Below are positions 7,393 through 15,622 of a stretch of 46,438 bases of DNA, one piece after another. The position numbers were made by a program, and so were the translations under genes. The stretch comes from an uncultured Treponema sp. (lineage in GTDB: Bacteria > Spirochaetota > Spirochaetia > Treponematales > Treponemataceae): contig CAMWWZ010000011.1 of assembly GCA_947178095.1 (NCBI GenBank), positions 1-46,438 on the forward strand. The letters run 5' to 3'. Within the stretch, counting starts at the first letter, position 1. Every line of letters starts with the position of its first letter. Below the pieces are notes generated by a model. It had not been told where the DNA came from. It did not search any database and saw nothing but the letters and a program-made list of their open reading frames with translations.

Positions 7393-8307
7393 ATGAGCGA
7401 CATTTTTGAAAATGACATAGAACAAGACGAAGATCTCGCGGCTTTGGAAGACAATTCGGGCGCGGAAATTTCGGGCGAAAAATTTGTTTTCGACGAGCCG
7501 CTTTACGCGCTCAAGTTGGATTATTCATGCGAAGGAATTTTCGCGTCTCCCGGCGGAATCAAGCTGGAGCAAGGCGAAAGCGTCATCGTGCCCACGCGCT
7601 ACGGCAAAGATTTGGCGCGCGTTTTGGGCAGGGCGAAAAGTCCGATTGGCATAAAAAAAGACGACATCGTTCAAATCGATCGCAAAGCCACTTCCGCCGA
7701 TTTGAAAAAAGCCGAAAATTTCAGGGAAAAGGAAAAAGACGCTTTCAAGGTATTTCAAGAAAAAGTCGCGGTGCACAGGCTCAATATGAAATTGGTCGGC
7801 GTGCATTTTTTGATTGACGAGCCGAAAGCGCTTTTCTTTTTCAGCGCGGATCAGCGCGTGGATTTCCGCGAACTTGTAAAAGATTTGGTGAGCGTTTTCA
7901 AAATGCGAATCGAATTGCGACAAATCGGCGTGCGCGATGAATCTCGCATAACGGGCGGCTTGGGAATTTGCGGCAGGGCTTGTTGCTGCCACGCCATCAG
8001 CGACAAATTGCGTCCGGTTTCAATTCGAATGGCAAAAGAACAAAATCTTTCGCTCAACTCGATGAAAATTTCTGGACAATGCGGCCGACTTTTGTGCTGC
8101 CTTTCTTACGAGTACGATTTTTATTCCGAGGCGCGAAAAAAACTTCCGCAAGAAGGCGCGAGAATTTTTTATGACGGAACGAATTTCCGAATCACGGAAA
8201 TCAATCCGCTCAATTCGATGATAAAACTTCACGGCGAGGACGGCAGAATCATCGAAGTGAATTCAAAGCGTTTCGTAAAGGAAAACAATCGCTGGCGAAT
8301 CAATTAA
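7393..8307 (+). CDS. ricT: PSP1-domain protein, RicT/YaaT-like
   Basis: 304 residues from the ATG at 7393; a TTG at 7381 is a weaker alternative. After an acidic N-terminal ~35 residues comes the PSP1 domain. The diagnostic block is GGLGICGRACCC, then PVSIRMAKEQNLSLN, then KISGQCGRLLCCLSYEY, almost identical in layout to Bacillus YaaT (RicT), including the Cys pairs that bind an iron-sulfur cluster there. In Bacillus RicT works with RicA and RicF to help RNase Y mature mRNAs and affects sporulation and biofilm. Here it ends the M23-bactofilin-yaaR operon, which is not explained by RNA processing. Basis: family knowledge plus motif match; the partner proteins are not in this window. Confidence 0.9.
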   Translation: MSDIFENDIEQDEDLAALEDNSGAEISGEKFVFDEPLYALKLDYSCEGIFASPGGIKLEQGESVIVPTRYGKDLARVLGRAKSPIGIKKDDIVQIDRKATSADLKKAENFREKEKDAFKVFQEKVAVHRLNMKLVGVHFLIDEPKALFFFSADQRVDFRELVKDLVSVFKMRIELRQIGVRDESRITGGLGICGRACCCHAISDKLRPVSIRMAKEQNLSLNSMKISGQCGRLLCCLSYEYDFYSEARKKLPQEGARIFYDGTNFRITEINPLNSMIKLHGEDGRIIEVNSKRFVKENNRWRIN

Positions 8308-8337
8308 AATTTGCGCGACTTTTTTAATTTGCGGCGG

Positions 8338-9201
8338 TTAAAACAAGCATCGCTCTTTTTCTTCGAAAGCGCTCAAATAGGAAAAACATTTTTCCACGCC
8401 GAAAATGATTTTTTCTTTTTGGCAAAATTCTTCAAGGATTTTCATAAGGCGCGAATTGTTTTTGCTCGCGACTTCGTAAGAATCGCCGTAAATTTTGATA
8501 TATTCGTTTTTTAATCCTGGAAAATTTTTGTCGAGTCGCTCGTAAAAATATTCTCGGTTTCCTTTTCTAAGCGTGAGTCCGAAGCCAAAGCAAACAATCG
8601 CTTTTACATTCGCCGCCTTGCAAAAATTCAAAATGCCGAGAAGATTTTCCTCCGTGTCATTTATGAAAGGCAGAATCGGAGAAATCCAAACGACGGCAGG
8701 AATTCCCGCTTCTTTCGCTTTTAGCAAAACTTTGAAACGTTCTTGAGTTGTGGCGACATTCGGCTCGATTTTTCGGCAAAGATTTTCATCGAAGGTCGTC
8801 AATGTCATTTGCAAAACGGCCTTTGTCCGCGCGTTTATTTTTTGAAGCAAATCAAAATCGCGCAAAACCAAGGAACTTTTCGTGTGAACTGTCGCGCCAA
8901 ATCCGTGGTGAAAAATAATCTCAAGACATTGCCGCGTGATGCGTAGATTTTCTTCCGCAGGAATGTAAGGGTCGCACATTGCGCCTGTTCCAATCATGCA
9001 TTTTTTCCGCTTGCGCGAAAGCGCGGCTTCCAAAAGTTCCGCGGCATTTTCTTTGATAATTACGTTTTCAAATGGAGGGGGAATTTGATAGCATTCGCTT
9101 CGCGCGTCGCAATAAATGCAGCCATGCGTGCAGCCTCGGAACACATTCATTCCGTGGCCGCCGTTCGCCGTTAAAATTGACTTTGCTTTTATAAAACGCA
9201 T
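8338..9201 (-). CDS. SPL-like radical SAM protein
   Basis: 287 residues. Cys24, Cys28 and Cys31 (GCTHGCIYC) form the CxxxCxxC site for the radical-SAM 4Fe-4S cluster. The layout NVFRGCxHGCxYCDAR, GTGAMCDPYIPAEE and TVHTKSSLVLRD places it in the Rv2578c/spore-photoproduct-lyase-like group that is common in bacteria but has no proven substrate. The C-terminal part lacks a recognisable extra Fe-S domain. It starts 21 bases after the stop of the DUF3795 gene and is probably co-transcribed with it. It faces ricT tail to tail. Confidence 0.88.
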   Translation of the reverse strand: MRFIKAKSILTANGGHGMNVFRGCTHGCIYCDARSECYQIPPPFENVIIKENAAELLEAALSRKRKKCMIGTGAMCDPYIPAEENLRITRQCLEIIFHHGFGATVHTKSSLVLRDFDLLQKINARTKAVLQMTLTTFDENLCRKIEPNVATTQERFKVLLKAKEAGIPAVVWISPILPFINDTEENLLGILNFCKAANVKAIVCFGFGLTLRKGNREYFYERLDKNFPGLKNEYIKIYGDSYEVASKNNSRLMKILEEFCQKEKIIFGVEKCFSYLSAFEEKERCLF

Positions 9202-9222
9202 TTCATTTCGAATTTCGCGCGC

Positions 9223-9600
9223 TCATTTTTTGCCAGATTTTATGAACGCAATCAATTCTTCAATGTCGGAAAAACCGTCGTAGTCGCCCGTAAATCCTTC
9301 GCGATGATAAATTACGCCCATTTGTTCGTTGCGTTCAAGACAGTTCAGCAATTCTTTTTCGCCATAACGCCGCGCGAATTCTGAGAATGCTTGCATCCTA
9401 GTTTTTACCAACATTCCTTTTCCGCACGGAAATTCATCGCATTCATAGCAGTGCGCGAAATTTTTTCCTGTCGAACATTTTCTGTTTTCGCACCAGCCGC
9501 TGGCGGAACAAGATCCGGAATCACAACCTGCGCATTCTGAATTTTTGGAGCAAATGGCGCATGCCAATCCGCATCTTCCAATTCCCAATTCTCGTTTCAT
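9223..9600 (-). CDS. DUF3795 Cys-rich protein
   Basis: 125 residues with the DUF3795 pattern: a start of the form GRCGLACAICSKNSECAGC, several further Cys (CENRKC, CYECDEFPC) and a C-terminal helical stretch. The N-terminal Cys set looks like a metal or Fe-S binding site. Function is not known. A good ribosome site (AAAGGA) lies seven bases upstream of the ATG. It is upstream of the radical SAM gene in the same direction; a functional link such as cluster supply or redox partner is only inferred. Confidence 0.85.
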   Translation of the reverse strand: MKRELGIGRCGLACAICSKNSECAGCDSGSCSASGWCENRKCSTGKNFAHCYECDEFPCGKGMLVKTRMQAFSEFARRYGEKELLNCLERNEQMGVIYHREGFTGDYDGFSDIEELIAFIKSGKK

Positions 9601-9670
9601 ATCATTATCCTTTAAGTTTTAAAAAGTCGAAGCGTTTTCGGTTTTTTCGCCAAATTTTTTTTACAAAAAA

Positions 9671-10843
9671 TTAATGGTGAAAAAGCCGGATTCCCGTGAA
9701 CGCCATCGCGATTCCGTGATCGTCGCAGGCTTGAATCACAGCATCGTCGCGGATTGAGCCGCCCGGCTGCGCGATTACGCTCGCGCCGGATTTTGCCGCG
9801 CGTTCAACATTGTCGCCAAACGGAAAGAACGCATCGCTTCCAACGGCAACGTCGCGATTTTTCGAAATCCATTCGCGCTTTTCGTCTTCCGTAAAAACGC
9901 TCGGCTTTTCGGCAAAAATTTTCTGCCATTTTCCTTCGGCGAGAACATCGTCGTATTCCGCACTCGTGTAAACGTCGATGGCATTGTCGCGATCGGCGCG
10001 TTTGATTCCTTCGATGAATTTCAAATCCAAAACTTTCGGGCATTGTCTGAGCCACCATTTGTCGGCTTTGTCGCCGGCGAGCCGCGTGCAGTGAACTCGG
10101 CTTTGCTGGCCCGCGCCGATTCCGATTGCCTGCCCGTCTTTGACATAGCAAACGCTGTTCGACTGCGTGTATTTCAGGACGATGAGCGAAATCACCAAAT
10201 TGCGTTTTTCTTCTTCGGAAAGATTTTTGTTTTTCGTCACGATGTTTTCGAGGCAGGAAGAATCAATTTTCAAAAAATTGTGTCCTTGTTCGAATGTGAT
10301 TCCAAAAACTTGCTTGCGCTCCAATTCAGGCGGAACGAAATTTTCATCGATTTGAATCACGCAATACGCGCCCTTTTTTTTGCCTCGAAGAATTTCAAGC
10401 GCGTCCGCATCGTAAGATGGAGCGATGATTCCGTCGGAAACTTCTTTTGCGATGAGCTGCGCCGTGGCTTTGTCGCATGAATCCGAAAGCGCGATGAAAT
10501 CTCCGAAACTAGACATTCTGTCCGCGCCACGCGCGCGCGCATACGCCGAAGCAAGCGGCGAAAGTTCGACATCGCCAGTAAAATAAATTTTTTTCAAAGT
10601 TTCAGAAAGCGGAACGCCGACCGCCGCGCCCGCAGGAGAAACGTGCTTGAAACTCGTGGCCGCAGGAAGTCCGGTGGCTTCTTTCAATTCTTTTACAAGC
10701 TGCCAGCCGTTGAGCGCGTCAAGCAAATTTATGTAGCCGGGACGACCGTTCAAAACCGTGATTGGCAAATTTCCATTTTCGACAAAAACCCGCGCCGGCT
10801 TTTGGTTTGGGTTGCAACCATATTTTAATTCCAATTCTTTCAT
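9671..10843 (-). CDS. AICAR transformylase, stand-alone PurH domain
   Basis: 390 residues. It covers only the AICAR formyltransferase half of PurH: FKHVSPAGAA holds the catalytic Lys-His pair, followed by KYTQSNSVCY, GAGQQSRVHC, a long central region, and SDAFFPFGDNV and QPGGSIRDD near the C-terminus. The N-terminal IMP cyclohydrolase (MGS-like) domain of usual PurH (~520 residues) is absent, and the ORF begins with MKELELKYGCNPNQ, a natural start, so this is not a truncation. It would form FAICAR from AICAR and 10-formyl-THF. The last step can be done by the PurO-like protein at 15623-16339, five kb away. FolD (20872-21744) supplies the formyl-folate route. The promoter puts the start codon at or next to the transcript start. 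Confidence 0.92.
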   Translation of the reverse strand: MKELELKYGCNPNQKPARVFVENGNLPITVLNGRPGYINLLDALNGWQLVKELKEATGLPAATSFKHVSPAGAAVGVPLSETLKKIYFTGDVELSPLASAYARARGADRMSSFGDFIALSDSCDKATAQLIAKEVSDGIIAPSYDADALEILRGKKKGAYCVIQIDENFVPPELERKQVFGITFEQGHNFLKIDSSCLENIVTKNKNLSEEEKRNLVISLIVLKYTQSNSVCYVKDGQAIGIGAGQQSRVHCTRLAGDKADKWWLRQCPKVLDLKFIEGIKRADRDNAIDVYTSAEYDDVLAEGKWQKIFAEKPSVFTEDEKREWISKNRDVAVGSDAFFPFGDNVERAAKSGASVIAQPGGSIRDDAVIQACDDHGIAMAFTGIRLFHH

Positions 10844-10849
10844 AAAATC

Positions 10850-10878
10850 ATTGTAAAGGAAAAATTGGCTTTTTGCAA
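10850..10878 (-). promoter_or_regulatory. Promoter of the AICAR transformylase gene, leaderless type
   Basis: On the minus strand TTGCAA (10873-10878), 17 bases, TACAAT (10850-10855), six bases, ATG. No ribosome site fits, so the mRNA should be leaderless. Confidence 0.7.
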
Positions 10879-10953
10879 GTGAAAAAAGTGGCGCGCGAAT
10901 TTTGAACGCGCGAAAAAATTGCGATGCTGAACATTGTGATTTTTCGAAATTTG

Positions 10954-10982
10954 TTGCAAAATTGGCGAGACTGATGTATAAT
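10954..10982 (+). promoter_or_regulatory. Promoter of the 671-residue protein gene, near-leaderless
   Basis: TTGCAA (10954-10959), 17-base spacer, TATAAT (10977-10982), then eight bases to the ATG at 10991. It is divergent from the promoter of the AICAR transformylase gene. Confidence 0.72.
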
Positions 10983-10990
10983 ATTTAGAT

Positions 10991-13006
10991 ATGGCAGAAG
11001 ACAAAAGACCTCAGGCAGTTTGGGAACCGGGAACGCTAGACGCAACGAGAAAGAACATCGGAGAAATTGGCACGGAAGAAGCGGCGCGCATGATGAAAGT
11101 TTTGGGCGGCGAAATAATGAAGGAAAAGTCCGTTCCGATTGATTATTCAAAATTGCCGAAGCGCGCTCCAAGCCGCCGGGCGGCTCGACCAAGCGGGCAG
11201 GTAAACGCGCCGTCAAAGCCTTCTTCTAAAAGCAAAGATTCGGAAGAGGAAAAAGAAGAGAAAATTTCCAAGGCGCAAAATCTTCCGCCCATTTCTATAA
11301 AAGACAATCAAAAAATTGATCGGCTTATGATGAGCCATTTATACGCGATAAAGCCGAATTATGGTTTGTTCAATTTTATAAAATATTTTTCCAAAGCCGG
11401 CTCGGAGCGCGTCATTCCGGAATTCGTGGAAATCACTTTGAAGGCGCATTTGACTCATTTGGAAAATTTCATCACGACGATGAAAGGCTTTTCGCAAATC
11501 GCGCCCGATATTTACAAGTCCAAGATGCAAACCGAATTGGATTTGAAATTTCGCATAATTCGAAAAGTCAACGAATGGTCCACGCGCAATTTGAAAATTG
11601 CTTTTACAAATCTTGAGACGCTGAAAGAAGATCCTGTGGTGGCGGATTTGACTTCGTTTGTGAAATTAATTTACAAACCGCTCATCACGCTTTTTTATTT
11701 GACCGAGCCAGTCGTGAGCAAATCGATAAAGGAAATTTATACTGATTTGCTCCGCCACCAAAATGTCGATAAAGCGAAATTGGAAAGCCTCGCGAAAAAC
11801 GGCGTGGCGGAATGGCAGTATCTTTATAGAAAAGTTCTCAGAGGGCTTTATCCGCTTTTGATGCGAATGTGCGGAACTCCTTATGTTGAATTTCCGCTCT
11901 TCTTTTCTTCGCAAGCAGCCGCCGTTTTGAATTTTTTGGGAATGCAAAAAATGGATTTAGTTTTGCAGGAAAAAAAGCAGGATGGCGACGAAGCGCGCAA
12001 GGCAAAGCAAGGCGAGGGCGAAGGCAAATCCGAAGAAGAGCAGAAGAAAAAAGAAAATGAAAACAAAGAAGAAAATGTGAACAACGAAAAATTGAAGGCG
12101 GGCCTTGTTTTGCTCGACAGGCTTTTTCCCGAAGCCGGCTTCAAAAAGCTCGAAACCGCTCCGGACATGTGGCCATATTTCGATCCTCTTTATGATTTTG
12201 ACGAAGCGTTCCAAATGCTTTCTCCCGAAAATCCGATGCAAATTACAATTGTGCTTTGCGAAATTATGCAGGATTTCCTTTACGCTTGCAACAAAATGAA
12301 ATTTTCTGTGGAACAAAATCCCGCTTTGAAAAACAATGATGACACGATTGTCAAAGCGTTGAATGAATGGCCTGTGTATGTTGGCACTTTGTTTAAAAAA
12401 GATTATGGCAATCCTTTGAAGCAGCTTGTCAATCAGACTTATTCGCAGCCGAATTATGCGAACGGTCACATCGGAAAAAAAACCATCACCGAAATTCTTT
12501 GGCAAACGAAATATATTTTCCTTCCGCATTTTTCATTTGAACAACTTTTGCTCGAGCGTCCTTTGAACAACAACAAATATGTTCCGCTGGCTTTGCGCAT
12601 TTCTTTTTTGAAAAACGCTTTCGATGATTTGGCAAAGCAGATTTCTCTTGTCGAAAGTGCAAAGAGAAGTGTCGTTGGTTTGGAAAATCCATGGGATCAT
12701 TATGAATTTGAACTTGAATCTCCAGTTTCAAAACGAATCGATGTTTTCCTGAACGCAAAGGAGCGCGGCGCGAAGATGACGGCCACGAACGCCAATTTGA
12801 TAAAATACATAAGTTGCATTTTCGCCGTAATAGATTGGTGGGTCAATGACAAATCTTCGCCAGCATACAAAATGGACTCAACGAAAATCTACCGAACGCG
12901 CCCTGGCACGAACGAGCCGGCGTTTTCCGTGGAGCCGCGCGACGATCAGGACAAACTTTTTGCGGCGGCAATTCGCGCGACGATGCAAAAAAAAGCCGCG
13001 CAGTAA
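10991..13006 (+). CDS. Large cytoplasmic protein of unknown function
   Basis: 671 residues, no signal peptide or membrane helix. Residues ~55-95 are a disordered, charged, Ser/Lys/Glu-rich linker and ~330-365 a second highly charged Glu/Lys stretch (QKKKENENKEEN). The rest looks helical. I do not recognise a domain. The N-terminal segment IGEIGTEEAARMMKVLGGEIMKEKSVPID resembles a short conserved cap preceding linker and core, as in spirochaete-specific proteins; that is an impression, not a match. Codon use is like the neighbours, so there is no sign of recent transfer. It is followed by 72 bases with the MFS gene's own promoter, so it is likely monocistronic. Confidence 0.85.
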   Translation: MAEDKRPQAVWEPGTLDATRKNIGEIGTEEAARMMKVLGGEIMKEKSVPIDYSKLPKRAPSRRAARPSGQVNAPSKPSSKSKDSEEEKEEKISKAQNLPPISIKDNQKIDRLMMSHLYAIKPNYGLFNFIKYFSKAGSERVIPEFVEITLKAHLTHLENFITTMKGFSQIAPDIYKSKMQTELDLKFRIIRKVNEWSTRNLKIAFTNLETLKEDPVVADLTSFVKLIYKPLITLFYLTEPVVSKSIKEIYTDLLRHQNVDKAKLESLAKNGVAEWQYLYRKVLRGLYPLLMRMCGTPYVEFPLFFSSQAAAVLNFLGMQKMDLVLQEKKQDGDEARKAKQGEGEGKSEEEQKKKENENKEENVNNEKLKAGLVLLDRLFPEAGFKKLETAPDMWPYFDPLYDFDEAFQMLSPENPMQITIVLCEIMQDFLYACNKMKFSVEQNPALKNNDDTIVKALNEWPVYVGTLFKKDYGNPLKQLVNQTYSQPNYANGHIGKKTITEILWQTKYIFLPHFSFEQLLLERPLNNNKYVPLALRISFLKNAFDDLAKQISLVESAKRSVVGLENPWDHYEFELESPVSKRIDVFLNAKERGAKMTATNANLIKYISCIFAVIDWWVNDKSSPAYKMDSTKIYRTRPGTNEPAFSVEPRDDQDKLFAAAIRATMQKKAAQ

Positions 13007-13043
13007 TTGGATTGCAATCGGAAAAAATGCTGTTCAAAAAAAC

Positions 13044-13072
13044 TTGCAAAAATTCGATTTATCTGTTATAAT
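13044..13072 (+). promoter_or_regulatory. Promoter of the MFS transporter gene, leaderless type
   Basis: TTGCAA (13044-13049), 17 bases, TATAAT (13067-13072), six bases, ATG at 13079. It shows that the in-frame extension back to 13007 is not translated. Confidence 0.75.
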
Positions 13073-13078
13073 TTAAAA

Positions 13079-14371
13079 ATGAATTTGTCAGAAAATAAAT
13101 GGACGCGGGGCGCGATTCCCGCGTTGCTTTTGCATTGTTCAATTGGTACAGTTTATTGCTGGTCGATTTTCAGCCAGGAAATTGCCAGCTATATCGGATT
13201 TTCCAAAGGCGCGGTGGAATGGGCGTTCAGCTTCGCGATTTTCTTTTTGGGAATGAGCGCGGCGTTTTTGGGCAATGTCGTCGAAAAGGACATTCGCAAA
13301 TCCTCCTTGATTGCCACGATTTGTTTTGCGCTGGGCATGGCTGGCACTGGATTTTTCATCCAATATGGCGGCGCGCACAAAGGCAGCCTTGTTTCTCTCA
13401 TCGGCATCTACATTTCCTACGGACTTGTTATGGGCGTTGGCTTGGGAACGGGCTATCTTTCGCCAATAAAAACTTTGATGCTTTGGTTTGAAGATCGCAA
13501 AGGTTTGGGAACTGGACTTTCCGTGATGGGATTCGGCGCGGCCAAAGCAATTGCTTCGCCAATTATGCAGCGAATGGAAAATTCGTCTTCGATTGGAATT
13601 TACAACATGTTCTATATTCTTGCGGCAGTTTATTTTGTGATGATGTTCGCGGGACATTTGCTTTTGAAAAAGCCTTCGACGTGGCAAGAGCCGACCGGCG
13701 CGGAAAATAAAAACAAAGCCTTCGATGTAATCAAAACAAATCCGATTATGTTCGCCGGCATTTGGATTATGTTCTACATCAATATCACTTGCGGACTCGC
13801 GCTCATTTCGCAGGAAAAAGTTATCATAAAATGCGTGGGACTTGCGTCTTATGCCGGAATTCTCGCTTCGATTACAGCGATTTTCAACGCCGGCGGACGG
13901 CTGGGATTTTCCGCGTGGTCGGACAAACTGAAAGATCGCAACACGATTTTCAAATTGATTTTGCTGCTTTCGATTGTATTCACTGCGCTCGTAATTTTTA
14001 CTGGCGGAATCGCAAATCGCGGCGAAAACAAAATCGCGCTTGCATTGGTTTTGATTTTGCTTTTTGTGGTGAACGCGGGATATGGCGGCGGATTTTCAAA
14101 TATGCCGACTTTGCTTTCCGACCGTTACGGAATGGGAAACATAAGCGCGATTTATGGAATTATGCTTTCGGCTTGGGCAGTCGCGGGCCTTACAGGAAAT
14201 CAAATGGCGACTTGGATTGTAAATCATTTCGGCGAGCAAATTGAAGTTAATGGCGTGGCGATGAATCCGACGGGTTACCAAACCGTTCTTTATGTAACCT
14301 GCGTTTTGTACGTTGTCGCGTTGTGCGCCTGCGTGTTTTTGGTGCGCCCCAAAAAAGAAAATCGCGCATAA
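13079..14371 (+). CDS. OFA-family MFS transporter (oxalate/formate antiporter-like)
   Basis: 430 residues, about 12 membrane helices. The N-terminus WTRGAIPALLLHCSIGTVYCWSIFS and the following RKSSLIATICFALGMAGTG, GLGTGYLSPIKTLMLWFEDRKGLGTGLSVMGFGAAKA are typical of the OFA (oxalate/formate antiporter, YhjX-like) branch of the major facilitator superfamily. The substrate cannot be read from the sequence: oxalate, formate, pyruvate or another small carboxylate are all possible. The start at 13079 is set by the promoter and the family's usual N-terminus. A terminator hairpin follows at 14424. Confidence 0.9.
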   Translation: MNLSENKWTRGAIPALLLHCSIGTVYCWSIFSQEIASYIGFSKGAVEWAFSFAIFFLGMSAAFLGNVVEKDIRKSSLIATICFALGMAGTGFFIQYGGAHKGSLVSLIGIYISYGLVMGVGLGTGYLSPIKTLMLWFEDRKGLGTGLSVMGFGAAKAIASPIMQRMENSSSIGIYNMFYILAAVYFVMMFAGHLLLKKPSTWQEPTGAENKNKAFDVIKTNPIMFAGIWIMFYINITCGLALISQEKVIIKCVGLASYAGILASITAIFNAGGRLGFSAWSDKLKDRNTIFKLILLLSIVFTALVIFTGGIANRGENKIALALVLILLFVVNAGYGGGFSNMPTLLSDRYGMGNISAIYGIMLSAWAVAGLTGNQMATWIVNHFGEQIEVNGVAMNPTGYQTVLYVTCVLYVVALCACVFLVRPKKENRA

Positions 14372-14423
14372 TTTGAAATTCGCGTGCAGGCGAAGCATTT
14401 TGTGCGGAAAATAAATTCAATTT

Positions 14424-14458
14424 AAAAATTGGCAGCCGATTTAGCGTTGCCAATTTTT
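14424..14458 (+). terminator. Terminator after the MFS gene
   Basis: An 11-bp perfect stem, 14424-14434 with 14448-14458, ends in a T-run (TTTTT at 14454-14458). A matching A-run on the other side makes it possibly bidirectional. Confidence 0.75.
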
Positions 14459-14469
14459 ATTCGTGCGGA

Positions 14470-14516
14470 GGGTTTCATACCCCGACGCTTGCGTCGCAAT
14501 AAAGGGGAGGAAACCC
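14470..14516. repeat. Complex palindromic element with GACGCTTGCGTC core
   Basis: A nested inverted repeat: outer GGGTTTC/GAAACCC, middle CCCC/GGGG, inner GACGC/GCGTC around TT. It has no U-run and no reading frame. The inner core recurs at 14543-14568, so the two look like copies of a REP-like palindromic unit. Confidence 0.5.
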
Positions 14517-14542
14517 GACAGCAATTACCTTATGAGAACAAT

Positions 14543-14568
14543 ATACCTCGATGCTTGCGTCGAGGTAT
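14543..14568. repeat. Palindrome sharing the GCTTGCGTCG core
   Basis: Nine-base arms (14543-14551 with 14560-14568) surround an 8-base centre containing GCTTGCG. It shares ACC(C/T)CGA(C/T)GCTTGCGTCG with the element 70 bases upstream. Confidence 0.5.
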
Positions 14569-14598
14569 GTTGATTTGTGTCAAGGTATTTTGATTTGG
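14563..14598 (+). repeat. Short direct repeat before the M15 gene
   Basis: AGGTAT(G/T)TTGATTTG occurs twice, at about 14563-14577 and 14583-14597, ending just ahead of the GGAATAAAG ribosome region of the M15 gene. Confidence 0.4.
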
Positions 14599-14606
14599 AA
14601 TAAAGA

Positions 14607-15563
14607 ATGAAGCTTTTTGTATTTTTTTGCGCATTTTTTTTAACTTGGTCCGAGTGCATATTTTCCTTTTCCTTTTTTAAAAATCGCCGCCAGGAAAGCA
14701 ATGATGCGGAAGCGCGAGTGCAATCAAATCAAAAAAATCGTCAGCTTTCTGTAAATGAAGAATTTTCAATTTTTTGCAAAGCGTATCCGTTCGCGAAATT
14801 CAAATTGGAATACGATGACGAAATTGACGATATGAAACTTTTGGTGACTTCCTACGACAAGACGACGACCCTTTATTATTGCGACGGTTTGTATTTGCCA
14901 AAGGAAGAACTTCCGAATCGCGACCATTATTATCGCGTGATTCACAATTATCGGCGCGTGTTGCGCGATCCTGCGAATTTCACCGAAGAAGAAAAGCAGC
15001 GAATCCGAAATTATGGTTCCGACGAAAATCGCCAAAATGGGCCGGTTTCTTCCAAATTTATTTTCGATGCGATTTATGATTGCGAGACTCGGCATTCAAG
15101 CGAAACGCATTTGCGCAGCATGACGCTTTGGGGAAAATCGCTCAACGTGAATCGAATGGTCGGCGAAGTTGTGGATCGCGTGGAAGCAAAAGTTTACGAA
15201 CTTGCTGAAACGGACGCGGAAGTGGCGGAATTTTTGCGGACACTTGGAAGGTGTTGGGGATATAATTGGCGGCAAATTCGCGATGCTCCGACGAAATCAT
15301 TTCACAGCTACGGAATCGCGCTGGACATTTTGCCGCGTGGCTGGGAAAAGAAAATCGTCTATTGGGGCTACGAAAAGCAAAAGGGCAACGCGGATTGGAT
15401 GATGATTCCGCTTGCGGATCGCTGGTTGCCGCCTCCTGCCGTCGTCAAGGCTTTTGAAGACGAAGGCTTTATTTGGGGCGGCCGCTGGGAAATTTGGGAC
15501 AATATGCATTTTGAATATCATCCCGAACTTTTGCTCGCTTCAAAAATTTACGAAGCAATGTAA
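14607..15563 (+). CDS. M15-family peptidase (peptidoglycan D-Ala/L-Ala endo- or carboxypeptidase)
   Basis: 318 residues. The N-terminal hydrophobic segment (FVFFCAFFLTW, through about residue 25) is a signal or anchor. The C-terminal ~130 residues hold the M15 Zn site: SFHSYGIALDI (SxHxxGxAxD) and WEIWDNMHFEYH (WxxxDxxHFE), so His and Asp of the first motif and the last His are the metal ligands. The family trims peptidoglycan stem peptides (VanY/VanX, L-alanyl-D-glutamate peptidases). The ~170-residue region between, with DDEIDDMKLL and YYRVIHNYRR segments, is not recognised. A GGAATAAAG ribosome site precedes the ATG. Located in the periplasm. Confidence 0.85.
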   Translation: MKLFVFFCAFFLTWSECIFSFSFFKNRRQESNDAEARVQSNQKNRQLSVNEEFSIFCKAYPFAKFKLEYDDEIDDMKLLVTSYDKTTTLYYCDGLYLPKEELPNRDHYYRVIHNYRRVLRDPANFTEEEKQRIRNYGSDENRQNGPVSSKFIFDAIYDCETRHSSETHLRSMTLWGKSLNVNRMVGEVVDRVEAKVYELAETDAEVAEFLRTLGRCWGYNWRQIRDAPTKSFHSYGIALDILPRGWEKKIVYWGYEKQKGNADWMMIPLADRWLPPPAVVKAFEDEGFIWGGRWEIWDNMHFEYHPELLLASKIYEAM

Positions 15564-15622
15564 ATCGCGCCAGTATTTCAAAACCTTGTCGCGAAGCCGC
15601 TTCGCAAAATCCGTGCGCCTCG

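Noticed and set aside
13007..13078. In-frame extension of the MFS transporter
   Set aside because: The promoter at 13044-13072 lies within it and the family starts at the ATG 13079.
15581..15610. GCGAAG/CTTCGC hairpin after the M15 gene
   Set aside because: Six-base stem with a 3-base loop and no T-run; too weak to call a terminator.
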